Assembly (NCBI GenBank): GCA_036260395.1
Contig: DASZZY010000166.1
Coordinates: 1 to 14,185 of the forward strand
Direction: 5' to 3'
Length of the DNA stretch: 14,185 bases
Origin: DASZZY01 sp036260395
Lineage (GTDB): Bacteria; Actinomycetota; UBA4738; CALAEC01
A program made the position numbers and the translations under genes. Positions within the stretch are counted from its first letter, which is position 1. Each line of letters begins with the position of its first letter. This document shows positions 1-7,280 of this stretch, piece by piece. Under the pieces are notes generated by a model. The model did no database searches and was not told the DNA's origin. It saw only the letters and a list, made by a program, of their open reading frames with translations.

Positions 1-44
1 AGCGTCTCGGACGGTCCATCCGGATCGCGGCCCCGGAGCTCTGA
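1..44 (+). CDS. 3' end of an upstream CDS, possibly the LysM-type CIS tube/hub adaptor
   Basis: The frame that starts at base 3 is open from the window edge and ends at TGA 42-44. Its last 13 residues read RLGRSIRIAAPEL. The stop lies 10 bases before the GTG of the spike hub gene, which fits an operon. In many eCIS clusters the gene just before the gpD-like hub encodes a small tube-associated baseplate protein ending in a LysM domain, and LysM domains often end in a G-x-x-[IL]-x-[IL]-P pattern that this tail resembles. That identity is inference from 13 residues plus position. Only the presence of a stop in a plausible coding frame is seen directly. Confidence 0.5.
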   Translation, partial: RLGRSIRIAAPEL

Positions 45-54
45 GGGGGGAAGG

Positions 55-1173
55 GTGCTCGCCAGCCTGCTCGGGATCCGGCTCATCCTCTGGATGGCGA
101 GGACCGTGCCCGTCCCGCCGTCCGCGGAGGTGGTGGCGGCCCTCACGGAGGTCCAGGTGAGGAGCGACGCCGCGACGGGGGACGGGTTCCAGCTGACGTT
201 CACGCTGGGCCGCGAGGATCCCCTCGACTACCGGCTCCTCCGGAGCGGCGCCGTGGACCCGTTCACCAGGGTGGTGATCGGCGTCCTGCTCGGGGCGGTG
301 CCGGAGGTCCTCATCGACGGCATCGTCACCCACCGCGAGGTGAGCCCCGGAGGCGAGGGGCGGGCGCCGGCGCTCACGGTCACCGGCCGGGACGTCAGCG
401 TGATGATGGACCTCGAGGAGAAGAACCAGGAGTACCGCAACCAGCCCGACTGGCTCATCGTCTCCCGGGTGATCGCCGGCTACGCGCAGTACGGCCTGCT
501 CCCCAAGCCGACCCCAACCGCGGACGTCCCGATCGAGCTGTTCCGCATCCCCCGTCAGCACGAGACCGACCTGAGGTTCGTCCAGCGGCTGGCGGACGCC
601 AACGGCTTCGTGTTCTACGTGGAGCCGCTCACCTTCGGGGCGAACCTCGCCTACTGGGGGCCGGAGAACCGTCTCTCGGTGCCGCAGCCCGCCCTCACCG
701 CTGACATGGGCCCGGCGACGAACGTGCGGCAGCTCCGGTTCGCCGAGGACGCCCTGGCCCCCGTGGCCTCAGAGGGGACGTTCACCGAGCCCATCACCAA
801 AGCGACGCTCCCGATCCCGCCGCTGCCGCCGCTCAAGGTCCCTCCGCTGGCGCTGTCTCCCACCCCCGCCCGCAGGACGGTCCTCCTACGCGAGACCTCC
901 AAGGCCAACCCCGCGCAGGCGGCCACGGCGGCGGTCGCCGCGGCCACGTCGGCGCCCGATCCGGTCACCGGGTCGGCCGAGATCGACACCGTCCGGTACG
1001 GGGGCGTGCTCCGGGCTCGGAAGCTGGTCGGGGTCCGCGGGGCCGGCTACTCGAACGACGGCTTCTACTACGTGCGGAGTGTCACGCACACCATCCGCCG
1101 GGGCGACTACCGTCAGAGCTGCACGCTGAGCCGGGAGGGAACGGGCGCCCTCCTTCCAGTGGTGAGGCCATGA
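55..1173 (+). CDS. gpD-like spike hub protein of a contractile injection system (VgrG N-terminal half)
   Basis: This 372-residue protein resembles phage late control protein D and the N-terminal hub half of VgrG (Afp8-like), which forms the trimeric collar between inner tube and spike. The start is GTG at 55, after a purine-rich GAGGGGGGAAGG stretch. An N-terminal hydrophobic strand region (residues 1-25) leads into a segment with GDGFQLTFTLGRED near residue 42, typical of the first barrel domain of these hubs. The helical segment around residues 122-151 (EEKNQEYRNQPDWLIVSRVI) and the following RQHETDLRFVQRLADANGF block (about 172-190) match the conserved 'E-x-D-[LF]-x-F-x-x-R-L' motif of gpD/VgrG. 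A proline-rich linker lies at about 248-272. The C-terminal end (YYVRSVTHTIRRGDYRQSCTL) is the typical final hub strand. Its TGA overlaps the next ATG (ATGA), so translation is probably coupled to the spike gene. The spike half is a separate gene rather than fused as in T6SS VgrG. Confidence 0.87.
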   Translation: MLASLLGIRLILWMARTVPVPPSAEVVAALTEVQVRSDAATGDGFQLTFTLGREDPLDYRLLRSGAVDPFTRVVIGVLLGAVPEVLIDGIVTHREVSPGGEGRAPALTVTGRDVSVMMDLEEKNQEYRNQPDWLIVSRVIAGYAQYGLLPKPTPTADVPIELFRIPRQHETDLRFVQRLADANGFVFYVEPLTFGANLAYWGPENRLSVPQPALTADMGPATNVRQLRFAEDALAPVASEGTFTEPITKATLPIPPLPPLKVPPLALSPTPARRTVLLRETSKANPAQAATAAVAAATSAPDPVTGSAEIDTVRYGGVLRARKLVGVRGAGYSNDGFYYVRSVTHTIRRGDYRQSCTLSREGTGALLPVVRP

Positions 1174-1676
1174 CGAACGGCGAGCCGTACTACGGCAAGT
1201 ACCGGGGGGTCTGTACCGACAACAGGGACCCGCTGATGCAGGGGCGGATCAAGGCCAGCGTCCCCGACGTCCTCGGCGACCAGGACAGCGGCTGGGCGTT
1301 GCCGTGCGCTCCGTTCGGCGGGAACGGCATGGGCTTCTTCGCGATCCCGTCCCAGGGGGCCGGGGTGTGGGTCGAGTTCGAGCAGGGCGACCCCGACTAC
1401 CCGATCTGGTCGGGGGTGTGGTGGGGCTCGGTCGCGGAGATGCCGCCGCAGCTGCTGGCCCCCCCGTACTCGAAGGTGATGATCAAGACGGAGGGCGGCC
1501 AGACCATCACGCTGGACGACACCCCGGGGATCGGCGGGATCACGCTGGAGACCTCCAGCCGCCAGAGGATCGTGCTCAGCCCGACCGGGATCGAGATCGA
1601 CAACGGCATGGGGGCCAGCATCCGGATGACCGGCCCGCAGATCTCGTTCAACAACGGCGCCCTGGACGTGACCTGA
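1170..1676 (+). CDS. Baseplate spike protein, gp5/gpV-like OB-fold (VgrG C-terminal half)
   Basis: The 168-residue protein is a phage baseplate assembly protein V/gp5-like spike, which trimerises below the hub to form the central needle. Residues about 10-88 make an OB fold with the family hallmarks: YRGVCTDNRDPLMQGRIKASVPD at the start, AIPSQGAGVWVEFEQGDPDYPIW in the middle and GVWWG at the end. Residues about 100-168 are short alternating strands (SKVMIKTEGGQTITLDD, GGITLETSS, RIVLSPTGIEI, ASIRMTGPQISF), the repeat style of an intertwined triple-stranded beta-helix needle. The shaft is short, so a separate tip protein is expected, and the next gene fits. The ATG at 1170 overlaps the hub stop, and its TGA 1674-1676 overlaps the next ATG. 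There is no lysozyme domain of the kind seen in T4 gp5. Confidence 0.88.
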   Translation: MTNGEPYYGKYRGVCTDNRDPLMQGRIKASVPDVLGDQDSGWALPCAPFGGNGMGFFAIPSQGAGVWVEFEQGDPDYPIWSGVWWGSVAEMPPQLLAPPYSKVMIKTEGGQTITLDDTPGIGGITLETSSRQRIVLSPTGIEIDNGMGASIRMTGPQISFNNGALDVT

Positions 1677-1990
1677 TGCCGGGGTTCGTGGTGCACCAGG
1701 GAGCGACGGTCCTCTGCGCTCACGCCGGCCAGGCCCAGCCGCTGGGTCCCGTGCCCCGGGTCCGGGTCTCGGGCCAGCCGGTGACCGTGCAGACCACGCC
1801 GTACGCCGTGGCCGGCTGCGCGCTCACCGGGAGCGCTCCGCCGTGCACCACGGCGCAGTTCGTCACGGCAGCCCTCCGGGTGCGCGCCCTCGGCGTCCCG
1901 GTGCTCCTGCAGGACAGCCAGTCGGTGTGCACGCCGACGGGGACGCCGCTCCAGGTCCTCGTCACCCAGGTGCGGGTCCGGGGGACGTGA
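1676..1990 (+). CDS. Small Cys/His-bearing PAAR-like spike-tip candidate
   Basis: This 104-residue protein starts at ATG 1676, overlapping the spike stop (TGATG), and ends at TGA 1988-1990, overlapping the next ATG. The longer open frame upstream of 1676 lies wholly inside the spike gene and is not used. It is rich in short beta strands and glycine/proline turns. Possible metal ligands are His7, Cys14, His16, Cys48, Cys57 and Cys85. The start MPGFVVHQGATVLCAHAG is reminiscent of PAAR and DUF4280-type tip proteins, which begin with a strand followed by a Cys- or His-bearing turn. Position between a gp5-like spike and gp25 is where eCIS loci usually encode the PAAR tip (Afp10-like). The family match is inferred from position, size and strand pattern; a canonical PAAR motif is not seen. 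Confidence 0.62.
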   Translation: MPGFVVHQGATVLCAHAGQAQPLGPVPRVRVSGQPVTVQTTPYAVAGCALTGSAPPCTTAQFVTAALRVRALGVPVLLQDSQSVCTPTGTPLQVLVTQVRVRGT

Positions 1991-2346
1991 TGGACGTCGA
2001 CTTCCCGCTCGGGGTGGACCGGCGAGGCCGGACCGCCGCCACGGGACCGGACGAGCACATCCGCGACATGATCGAGCAGGTCCTGTTCACCGCCCCCGGG
2101 GAGCGGGTGAACCGTCCGACGTTCGGCAGCGGGCTGCTGGAGCTGATCTTCGGTCCCAACTCCGGAGCCCTGGCGGCCACGGCCAGGATGGCCGCGGAGG
2201 GGGCCCTCCAGCAGTGGCTCGGCGACCTGATCCAGGTCGAGGCGGTCAGCGTGGAGAGCGAGGAGAGCACCCTCCGGGTCACCGTTCGGTACGTGGTCCG
2301 CCGGACGCAGGAGCGGCAGGTCACCGAGCTCAGGAGGGGACCGTAG
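1990..2346 (+). CDS. gp25-like baseplate wedge protein
   Basis: The 118-residue protein belongs to the T4 gp25 / T6SS TssE / Afp9 family. It sits at the junction of baseplate and sheath and nucleates sheath polymerisation. The ATG at 1990 overlaps the previous stop (TGATG); a longer in-frame extension upstream overlaps the preceding gene and lacks family features. The start MDVDFPLGVDRRGRTA is typical ('hDFPf-x-hd-x-x-G-r'). The conserved core HIRDMIEQVLFTAPGERV followed by NRPTFGSGLLELIFGPN (about residues 24-58) contains the gp25 E-R...[RP]-x-x-G pattern. The following helix (residues about 60-82) and the strands ending at about residue 108 complete the usual fold, and the length is normal. 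The TAG stop abuts the next ATG with no gap. Confidence 0.93.
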   Translation: MDVDFPLGVDRRGRTAATGPDEHIRDMIEQVLFTAPGERVNRPTFGSGLLELIFGPNSGALAATARMAAEGALQQWLGDLIQVEAVSVESEESTLRVTVRYVVRRTQERQVTELRRGP

Positions 2347-4749
2347 ATGGCCGCCGTGTACCGGTGCCTGGAGGCCAATCGGCGGGAGTCGGTCCTGGCT
2401 TCGCCGGACCTCAACGGCATCGACTACCTGGAGGTCGGCGCGGGCCAGACCACGCTCCGGGTGGTGTTCCTGCACGACCTGCCCGGAACGCCCGAGGGCG
2501 TCCCCTCCGGGGCTCCACCACTGGGGGCCTCGGACTTCGCCGTCGTGGGCGGGGTCCGGATCCGGGGCATCCGGATCACGGGCGTCTCCCCCGACCCGGC
2601 GTCAGACGACACGCTGGTCGTCACCGTCGATCGCCCTGGGGACTTCTCCACCTACCGGCTGCTGCTGCTCGAGCCCGGTGGCGAGGGGCCCCCGGCCGGC
2701 TTCGACCCCCGCCTGGCGGAGGTCCCGTTCTCGTTCAAGGTCGACTGCCCCAGCGACTTCGACTGCGAGCGACCAGAGGACTGTCCGCCACAGCCGCTCG
2801 CCGAGCCACAGATCGACTACCTGGCCAAGGACTACGAGAGCTTCCGGCGGCTGATGCTCGACCGGCTGGCGGTGATCATGCCCGACTGGAAGGAGCGGAA
2901 CCCCTCTGATCTCCAGGTCGCGCTGGTGGAGATGCTGGCGTACGCGGGGGACCAGCTGAGCTACTACCAGGACGCCGTCGCCACCGAGGCCTATCTGGGC
3001 ACCGCCCGGCTCCGGGGCTCGATCCGGCGGCACGCCCGGCTGCTGGACTACCACGTCCACCAGGGCTGTAACGCCCGGGCCTGGGTGACGATCGAGGTCT
3101 CCGGGACCGTGCCGCTCGATCCCGGAACGCCGATCCTGACCCGCGGCAGCGACCCCTCGGTCACCGTGGATCCCACCCTGCCGCCGCCGGTGCTGGCCGA
3201 CGGTCCGGTGGTCTTCGAGACCATGCATTCCGTCACGCTCCGCCCCAGCCGCAACCGGATCGCGTTCCACACGTGGAGCGACGAGCAGTGCTGTCTTCCG
3301 CGGGGAGCGACGAGCGCCACGCTGGTGAACGAGCCACCCCTGGCGCTGGCGGTCGGCGACGTTGTGGTCCTCGAGGAGGTCCGGAGCCCCACCACGGGCC
3401 AGGAGGCCGAGGCCGACCCGTCCCATCGCCAGGCCGTCCGACTCACGCACGTGGAGGAGACCAGGGACGAGGTCGAGGGGGTGGACGTGGTCAACGTCGC
3501 GTGGCACGCGCGCGACGCGCTCGGCTTCCCCCTGTGCCTCACCGCCGCCGTCTCCGGCGAGGGGGGGACCGAGGTCGTTCAGTGCAGCGTCGCTCGAGGG
3601 AACGTGGTGCTGGCCGACCACGGCCGAACCGTCGGGCGAGAGACGCCCGAGCCGCTGATTCCGGATCGCGCCCCCGTCGAACGTCCGTACCTTCCGGGGC
3701 TCCGTGAGGGGCCGGTGACGTTCGCCGAGCCCCTTGACCCCGACAGGCCCGCCGCCGCCATGACCGGCTCCCGCGATCCCCACCGGGCCCTTCCGGAGAT
3801 CCGGGTGGTGAGCCGGTCGAACGGCGACCGGTCCCCGTGGGGCCCGAGGCGGGACCTCCTGGCCAGCGACCGCTTCGACCCGGGGTTCGTGGCCGAGGTC
3901 ACCGAAGAGGGGGCGGCCCGGCTCCGGTTCGGCGACGGGGTCAACGGGCGCAGGCCCTCGCCGGGCGCCACCTTCGCCGGCACCTACCGCGTCGGGGGCG
4001 GCCGGGCCGGCAATGTGGGGGCCGGGGCCCTGGCCCGGGTGGGCTTCGCCGGGTCGGGCATCGACCGGGTATCGAACCCCCTGCCGGCCACCGGGGGCAC
4101 GGAGCCGGAGGCGGCGGAACTGGTCCGGGAGGTGGCCCCCGACGCCTTCCGGGTCCAGGAGCGGGCCGTCACCGAGGCCGACTGGGCCGAGGTGACGGAG
4201 CGCCACCCGGAGATCCAGCGGGCCGCGGCGACCTTCCGGTGGACCGGCAGCTGGTACACGGTCTTCGTCACCGTGGATCGCCGCGGGGGCCTGGACGTCG
4301 ACGCCGCGTTCCGGCAGAGGCTGGCGCGGTTCCTCGACCGCTACCGCCTCGCCGGGCACGACCTCGAGGTCGACGCTCCGGTGCCGGTGCCGCTCGACAT
4401 CGCGCTGTTCGTCTGCGCGGATGCCGACGCCTTCCGGGGCCACGTCCTGGAGGCGCTGCTCGAGGCGTTCGGCCGGCGGGACGTCGGCGGCTGGCGCGGG
4501 TTCTTCCATCCCGACCGGTTCACGTTCGGCCAGCCCCTGTATCTCAGCCAGGTCTACGGGACCGCCCTGTCCGTTCCGGGGGTGGCGTCGGTCCGGGCGC
4601 TGCGGTTCCAGCGATGGGGGAAGGCCCCCAACGACGAGCTCGAGCAGGGCGTGCTCACGCCGGGACGCCTGGAAGTGGTCCGCCTCGACAACGACCCGAA
4701 CTTCCCCGAGAACGGCCGGATCGAGTTCCAGATCGAGGGGGGCCTGTGA
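2347..4749 (+). CDS. Putative baseplate assembly protein, baseplate-J/gp47-like, first paralogue (Afp11-like)
   Basis: This 800-residue protein is of the 'putative baseplate assembly protein' type found in eCIS loci, related to phage P2 gpJ, T4 gp6 and Afp11/12, which build the baseplate wedges. ATG 2347 directly follows the gp25 stop. Residues 1-130 are a beta-rich N-terminal extension. Residues 134-146 hold three cysteines (C134, C140, C146) in an acidic, proline-rich stretch. The conserved helical block begins near residue 155 (IDYLAKDYESFRRLMLDRL, then LVEMLAYAGDQLSYYQDAVA). A variable beta-rich region follows, then the baseplate-J core around residues 519-640, with LRFGDG at 526-531 and NPLPATGG at 577-584, and VTEADWAEVTERHPEIQRA just after. 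The C-terminal helices (DAFRGHVLEALLEAF) and the strand ending in RIEFQIEGGL are usual for the family. Its stop overlaps the GTG start of its paralogue. Confidence 0.9.
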   Translation: MAAVYRCLEANRRESVLASPDLNGIDYLEVGAGQTTLRVVFLHDLPGTPEGVPSGAPPLGASDFAVVGGVRIRGIRITGVSPDPASDDTLVVTVDRPGDFSTYRLLLLEPGGEGPPAGFDPRLAEVPFSFKVDCPSDFDCERPEDCPPQPLAEPQIDYLAKDYESFRRLMLDRLAVIMPDWKERNPSDLQVALVEMLAYAGDQLSYYQDAVATEAYLGTARLRGSIRRHARLLDYHVHQGCNARAWVTIEVSGTVPLDPGTPILTRGSDPSVTVDPTLPPPVLADGPVVFETMHSVTLRPSRNRIAFHTWSDEQCCLPRGATSATLVNEPPLALAVGDVVVLEEVRSPTTGQEAEADPSHRQAVRLTHVEETRDEVEGVDVVNVAWHARDALGFPLCLTAAVSGEGGTEVVQCSVARGNVVLADHGRTVGRETPEPLIPDRAPVERPYLPGLREGPVTFAEPLDPDRPAAAMTGSRDPHRALPEIRVVSRSNGDRSPWGPRRDLLASDRFDPGFVAEVTEEGAARLRFGDGVNGRRPSPGATFAGTYRVGGGRAGNVGAGALARVGFAGSGIDRVSNPLPATGGTEPEAAELVREVAPDAFRVQERAVTEADWAEVTERHPEIQRAAATFRWTGSWYTVFVTVDRRGGLDVDAAFRQRLARFLDRYRLAGHDLEVDAPVPVPLDIALFVCADADAFRGHVLEALLEAFGRRDVGGWRGFFHPDRFTFGQPLYLSQVYGTALSVPGVASVRALRFQRWGKAPNDELEQGVLTPGRLEVVRLDNDPNFPENGRIEFQIEGGL

Positions 4750-7280
4750 TCGCGCCCCACCTCTCCGGCTGCGGCTGCTGCGAGGGCCTCCGGCCGCTGT
4801 CGCCGCTGTCCGTGGAGAACCCGCCGGGGCTTCCGTCCCTGGCCTACCGGGTGGGGACCCACGGGGCGTTCAAGGAGACCATGAAGGCGGCGCTCAGCCG
4901 CCGTGCGCCGCTGGCCGGGCTGACCACGCGGGACGACGACGACGCGACCATCGCGCTGATGGACGCCTGGGCCATGGTCCTCGACGTCCTCGGGTTCTAC
5001 CAGGAGCGCATGGCCAACGAGGGGTTCCTCCGCACGGCCACGGAGCGGCGCTCGGTCCTGGAGCTGGCCCGGTCGATCGGGTACGAGCTGAGCCCCGGGG
5101 TGGCCGCGGGCACGTACCTGGCCTTCGAGCTGGAGACGGCGGCCGGGGCGCCGGAGGCGGTGACGATCCCCTCGGGCACCAGGGTCCAGAGCGTCCCGGG
5201 CCCCGGTGAGACCCCGCAGACGTTCGAGACCGTCGAGGACGTGGAGGCCCGGGGACCGCTGAACGAGCTCCAGGCCCGACGCACCGCTCCGCTCTCGCCG
5301 GCCTTCGGGGACACCGAGACCTACCTCCAGGGGGTCGGGCTCAACCTCCGGCCCGGCGACGGCGTGCTGCTGGTGGGAGCGGAGCGCGAGACGCTGGCCG
5401 GGGTGGAGGCCTGGGACTTCCGCGTCCTGGTCGAGGCGAAAGAGGACCCGGACGCCGACCGAACCATGATCCGGTGGGAGGACGGGCTGGGATGGGCCCA
5501 CGGCCCCCACCGGGTGGAGCCGGCGGCGGAGGACGTGAAGGTCTACGCGTTCCGCCGCCGGGCGGCCGTGTTCGGCCACAACGCCCCCGACTGGCGGGCC
5601 ATGCCCACGGAGGTCCGCACGCAGATGGGGGCGGGGGCCACACCGACCACCAACGACGGCCGGTGGCCGGCCCGGTGGACCGTCCGGAGCCCGGACGCGT
5701 CGGGGGACGTGGTCGACCTCGACGCCGTCCACAAGGAGATCACCGTGGGGAGCTGGGTGGTCCTGAGCGCGCCCGCCCGCACCACCGCCCCCACCGCTCC
5801 CGCCTACGTCGAGCTGTACGAGGTGACCGAGGCCGCCGATGCGGCGCGGGCCGACTTCACGCTGACCGGAAAGGTCACCCGGCTGACGCTCGACGGCGAG
5901 AACCTGCAGGAGAAGTTCGGCGACCGGGTCCGCGACACGATGGTGTTCGCCGAGAGCGAGCGGCTGACGCTGGCGGAGGTCCCGCTCACCGGGCCGGTGC
6001 AGGGAGACGAGGTCGTCGTGATGGGCGAGCTCGAGGGGCTGGCCCAGGGTAAGCCGGTGATCGTCAGGGGCACGCACGAGGCCACGGGGGAGGAGGCCTC
6101 CGAGGTCGCGTTCCTGGCTGCCTGGGAGCCGGAGGACGGGCTCACCGCACTCCGGTTCGACGACGACCTCAACGGCGTCTACCGGCGGAACACGGTCCGG
6201 GTCCACGCCAACGTGGCTCCGGCCACGCACGGAGAGACCAAGGAGGAGGTCCTCGGCAGCGGCGACGCCTCCCGGCCGTTCCAGCGGTTCTCGCTGGCCC
6301 ATTCGCCCCTCACGTACGTCTCCGCGGCCACCGCCGCCGGGGCCCGCTCCAGCCTGGAGGTCCGGATCGATGACGTGCTGTGGCAGGGGAGCCGGAGCCT
6401 GTTCGGCGAGGGACCCGCCGACCGCGCCTACGTGGTCCGGCTGGCCGATGATGGAGAGGTCACCGTCCGCTTCGGCGACGGCGCCACGGGCTCCCGACTC
6501 CCCACCGGGACGGAGAACGTCCGGGCCCGGTACCGCGCGGGGACCGGGCTCCAGGGGATGGTGAAGGCCGGCCAGCTGTCGCTCCTCATGACCAGGCCCC
6601 TGGGCGTCCGCGGCGTGACCAACCCGCTGCCGGCCACCGGGGGGGCCGACCCCGAGTCGCTCGGGGACGCGCGGACGAACGCGCCCCGCACCGTCCGGAC
6701 CTTCGACCGGATCGTGTCGCTCCGCGACTTCGAGGACTTCGCCCGCTCGTTTCCGGGGATCGGGAAGGCCACCGCGCGGTGGCTGTGGGACGGGGAGCGG
6801 AGGATCGTCCACGTCACCGTGGGCGCCGCCGGCGGCGGGCCGATCCCCGAGACCTCCGACCCGTTCCGGAACCTGCGCCGCGCCATCGAGGACCACCGCG
6901 ACTACCGGCAGCCGTTCCGGCTCCAGTCATACCAGCCGCTGCTGTTCCGGATGGCCGCTCGGCTGTTCCTGGACCCCGCCTACCTCGCGGAGAAGGTCCA
7001 AGCAGATGTGACGTCGGCGCTCCGCGGCGAGTTCTCCTTCGCTCGCCGCGGCCTCGCCCAGCCGGTAACGGCGAGCGAGGTCCTGGCCGCCGTCCAGGCG
7101 GTGGCCGGGGTCGTCGGCGTGGACCTCGATGCCCTCCACCTGGCCGGGCAGGCCCCCGCCGCCCAGCACCGCCTGGAGGCGCTGCCCGCCCGGCGAGCGG
7201 GGCAGGCGTTCCTGCCCGCCCAGCTCCTCACGCTCGACCCCCATCCGGACGCCGTCCAGCTCTCGGAGGCGCAGCCGTGA
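4746..7280 (+). CDS. Putative baseplate assembly protein, baseplate-J/gp47-like, second paralogue (Afp12-like)
   Basis: An 844-residue protein. The GTG at 4746 overlaps the previous TGA (GTGA) and is preferred because the frame further upstream is inside the other J gene and has implausible Arg/Gly/Pro-rich composition. The N-terminus carries a compact Cys cluster, HLSGCGCCEGLRPLSP (C9, C11, C12). A helical block follows (ALMDAWAMVLDVLGFYQERMANEGFLRTATERRSVLELARSIGYEL) that parallels the first paralogue. The middle (about residues 130-550) is a long beta-rich insertion. The J core shows VRFGDG at 574-579 and NPLPATGG at 626-633, then VSLRDFEDFARSFPGIGKA. The C-terminal domain (LLFRMAARLFLDPAYLAEKV, then AQPVTASEVLAAVQAVAGV) is the usual wedge end. 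Together with the first paralogue it likely forms the heteromeric wedge core around the hub. The Cys cluster could bind metal or form disulfides; this is inference. Confidence 0.9.
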   Translation: MIAPHLSGCGCCEGLRPLSPLSVENPPGLPSLAYRVGTHGAFKETMKAALSRRAPLAGLTTRDDDDATIALMDAWAMVLDVLGFYQERMANEGFLRTATERRSVLELARSIGYELSPGVAAGTYLAFELETAAGAPEAVTIPSGTRVQSVPGPGETPQTFETVEDVEARGPLNELQARRTAPLSPAFGDTETYLQGVGLNLRPGDGVLLVGAERETLAGVEAWDFRVLVEAKEDPDADRTMIRWEDGLGWAHGPHRVEPAAEDVKVYAFRRRAAVFGHNAPDWRAMPTEVRTQMGAGATPTTNDGRWPARWTVRSPDASGDVVDLDAVHKEITVGSWVVLSAPARTTAPTAPAYVELYEVTEAADAARADFTLTGKVTRLTLDGENLQEKFGDRVRDTMVFAESERLTLAEVPLTGPVQGDEVVVMGELEGLAQGKPVIVRGTHEATGEEASEVAFLAAWEPEDGLTALRFDDDLNGVYRRNTVRVHANVAPATHGETKEEVLGSGDASRPFQRFSLAHSPLTYVSAATAAGARSSLEVRIDDVLWQGSRSLFGEGPADRAYVVRLADDGEVTVRFGDGATGSRLPTGTENVRARYRAGTGLQGMVKAGQLSLLMTRPLGVRGVTNPLPATGGADPESLGDARTNAPRTVRTFDRIVSLRDFEDFARSFPGIGKATARWLWDGERRIVHVTVGAAGGGPIPETSDPFRNLRRAIEDHRDYRQPFRLQSYQPLLFRMAARLFLDPAYLAEKVQADVTSALRGEFSFARRGLAQPVTASEVLAAVQAVAGVVGVDLDALHLAGQAPAAQHRLEALPARRAGQAFLPAQLLTLDPHPDAVQLSEAQP

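Noticed and set aside
55..2346. T6SS interpretation of the VgrG-like, gp25-like and PAAR-like genes
   Set aside because: Hub and spike are split genes, two large baseplate-J proteins, tail protein I and a DUF6519 protein follow, and no TssJLM, TssF/G/K or Hcp-type gene is present.
2602..4509. Long minus-strand open frame opposite the first baseplate-J gene, and similar ones at 4554-6896, 6980-8926 and 11875-13461
   Set aside because: In DNA this GC-rich, antisense frames stay open by default. Their translations are Arg/Gly/Pro/His-rich with no recognisable domain, and they lie fully opposite well-identified genes.
3837..4745. In-frame extension of the second baseplate-J gene upstream of GTG 4746
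   Set aside because: The translation is a low-complexity Arg/Gly/Pro stretch inside the first J gene in a different frame; family features begin right after the GTG.
6779..7276. In-frame extension of the tail protein I homologue upstream of GTG 7277
   Set aside because: It overlaps the end of the second J gene and has shadow-like composition; the family N-terminus starts just after the GTG at the overlapping stop.
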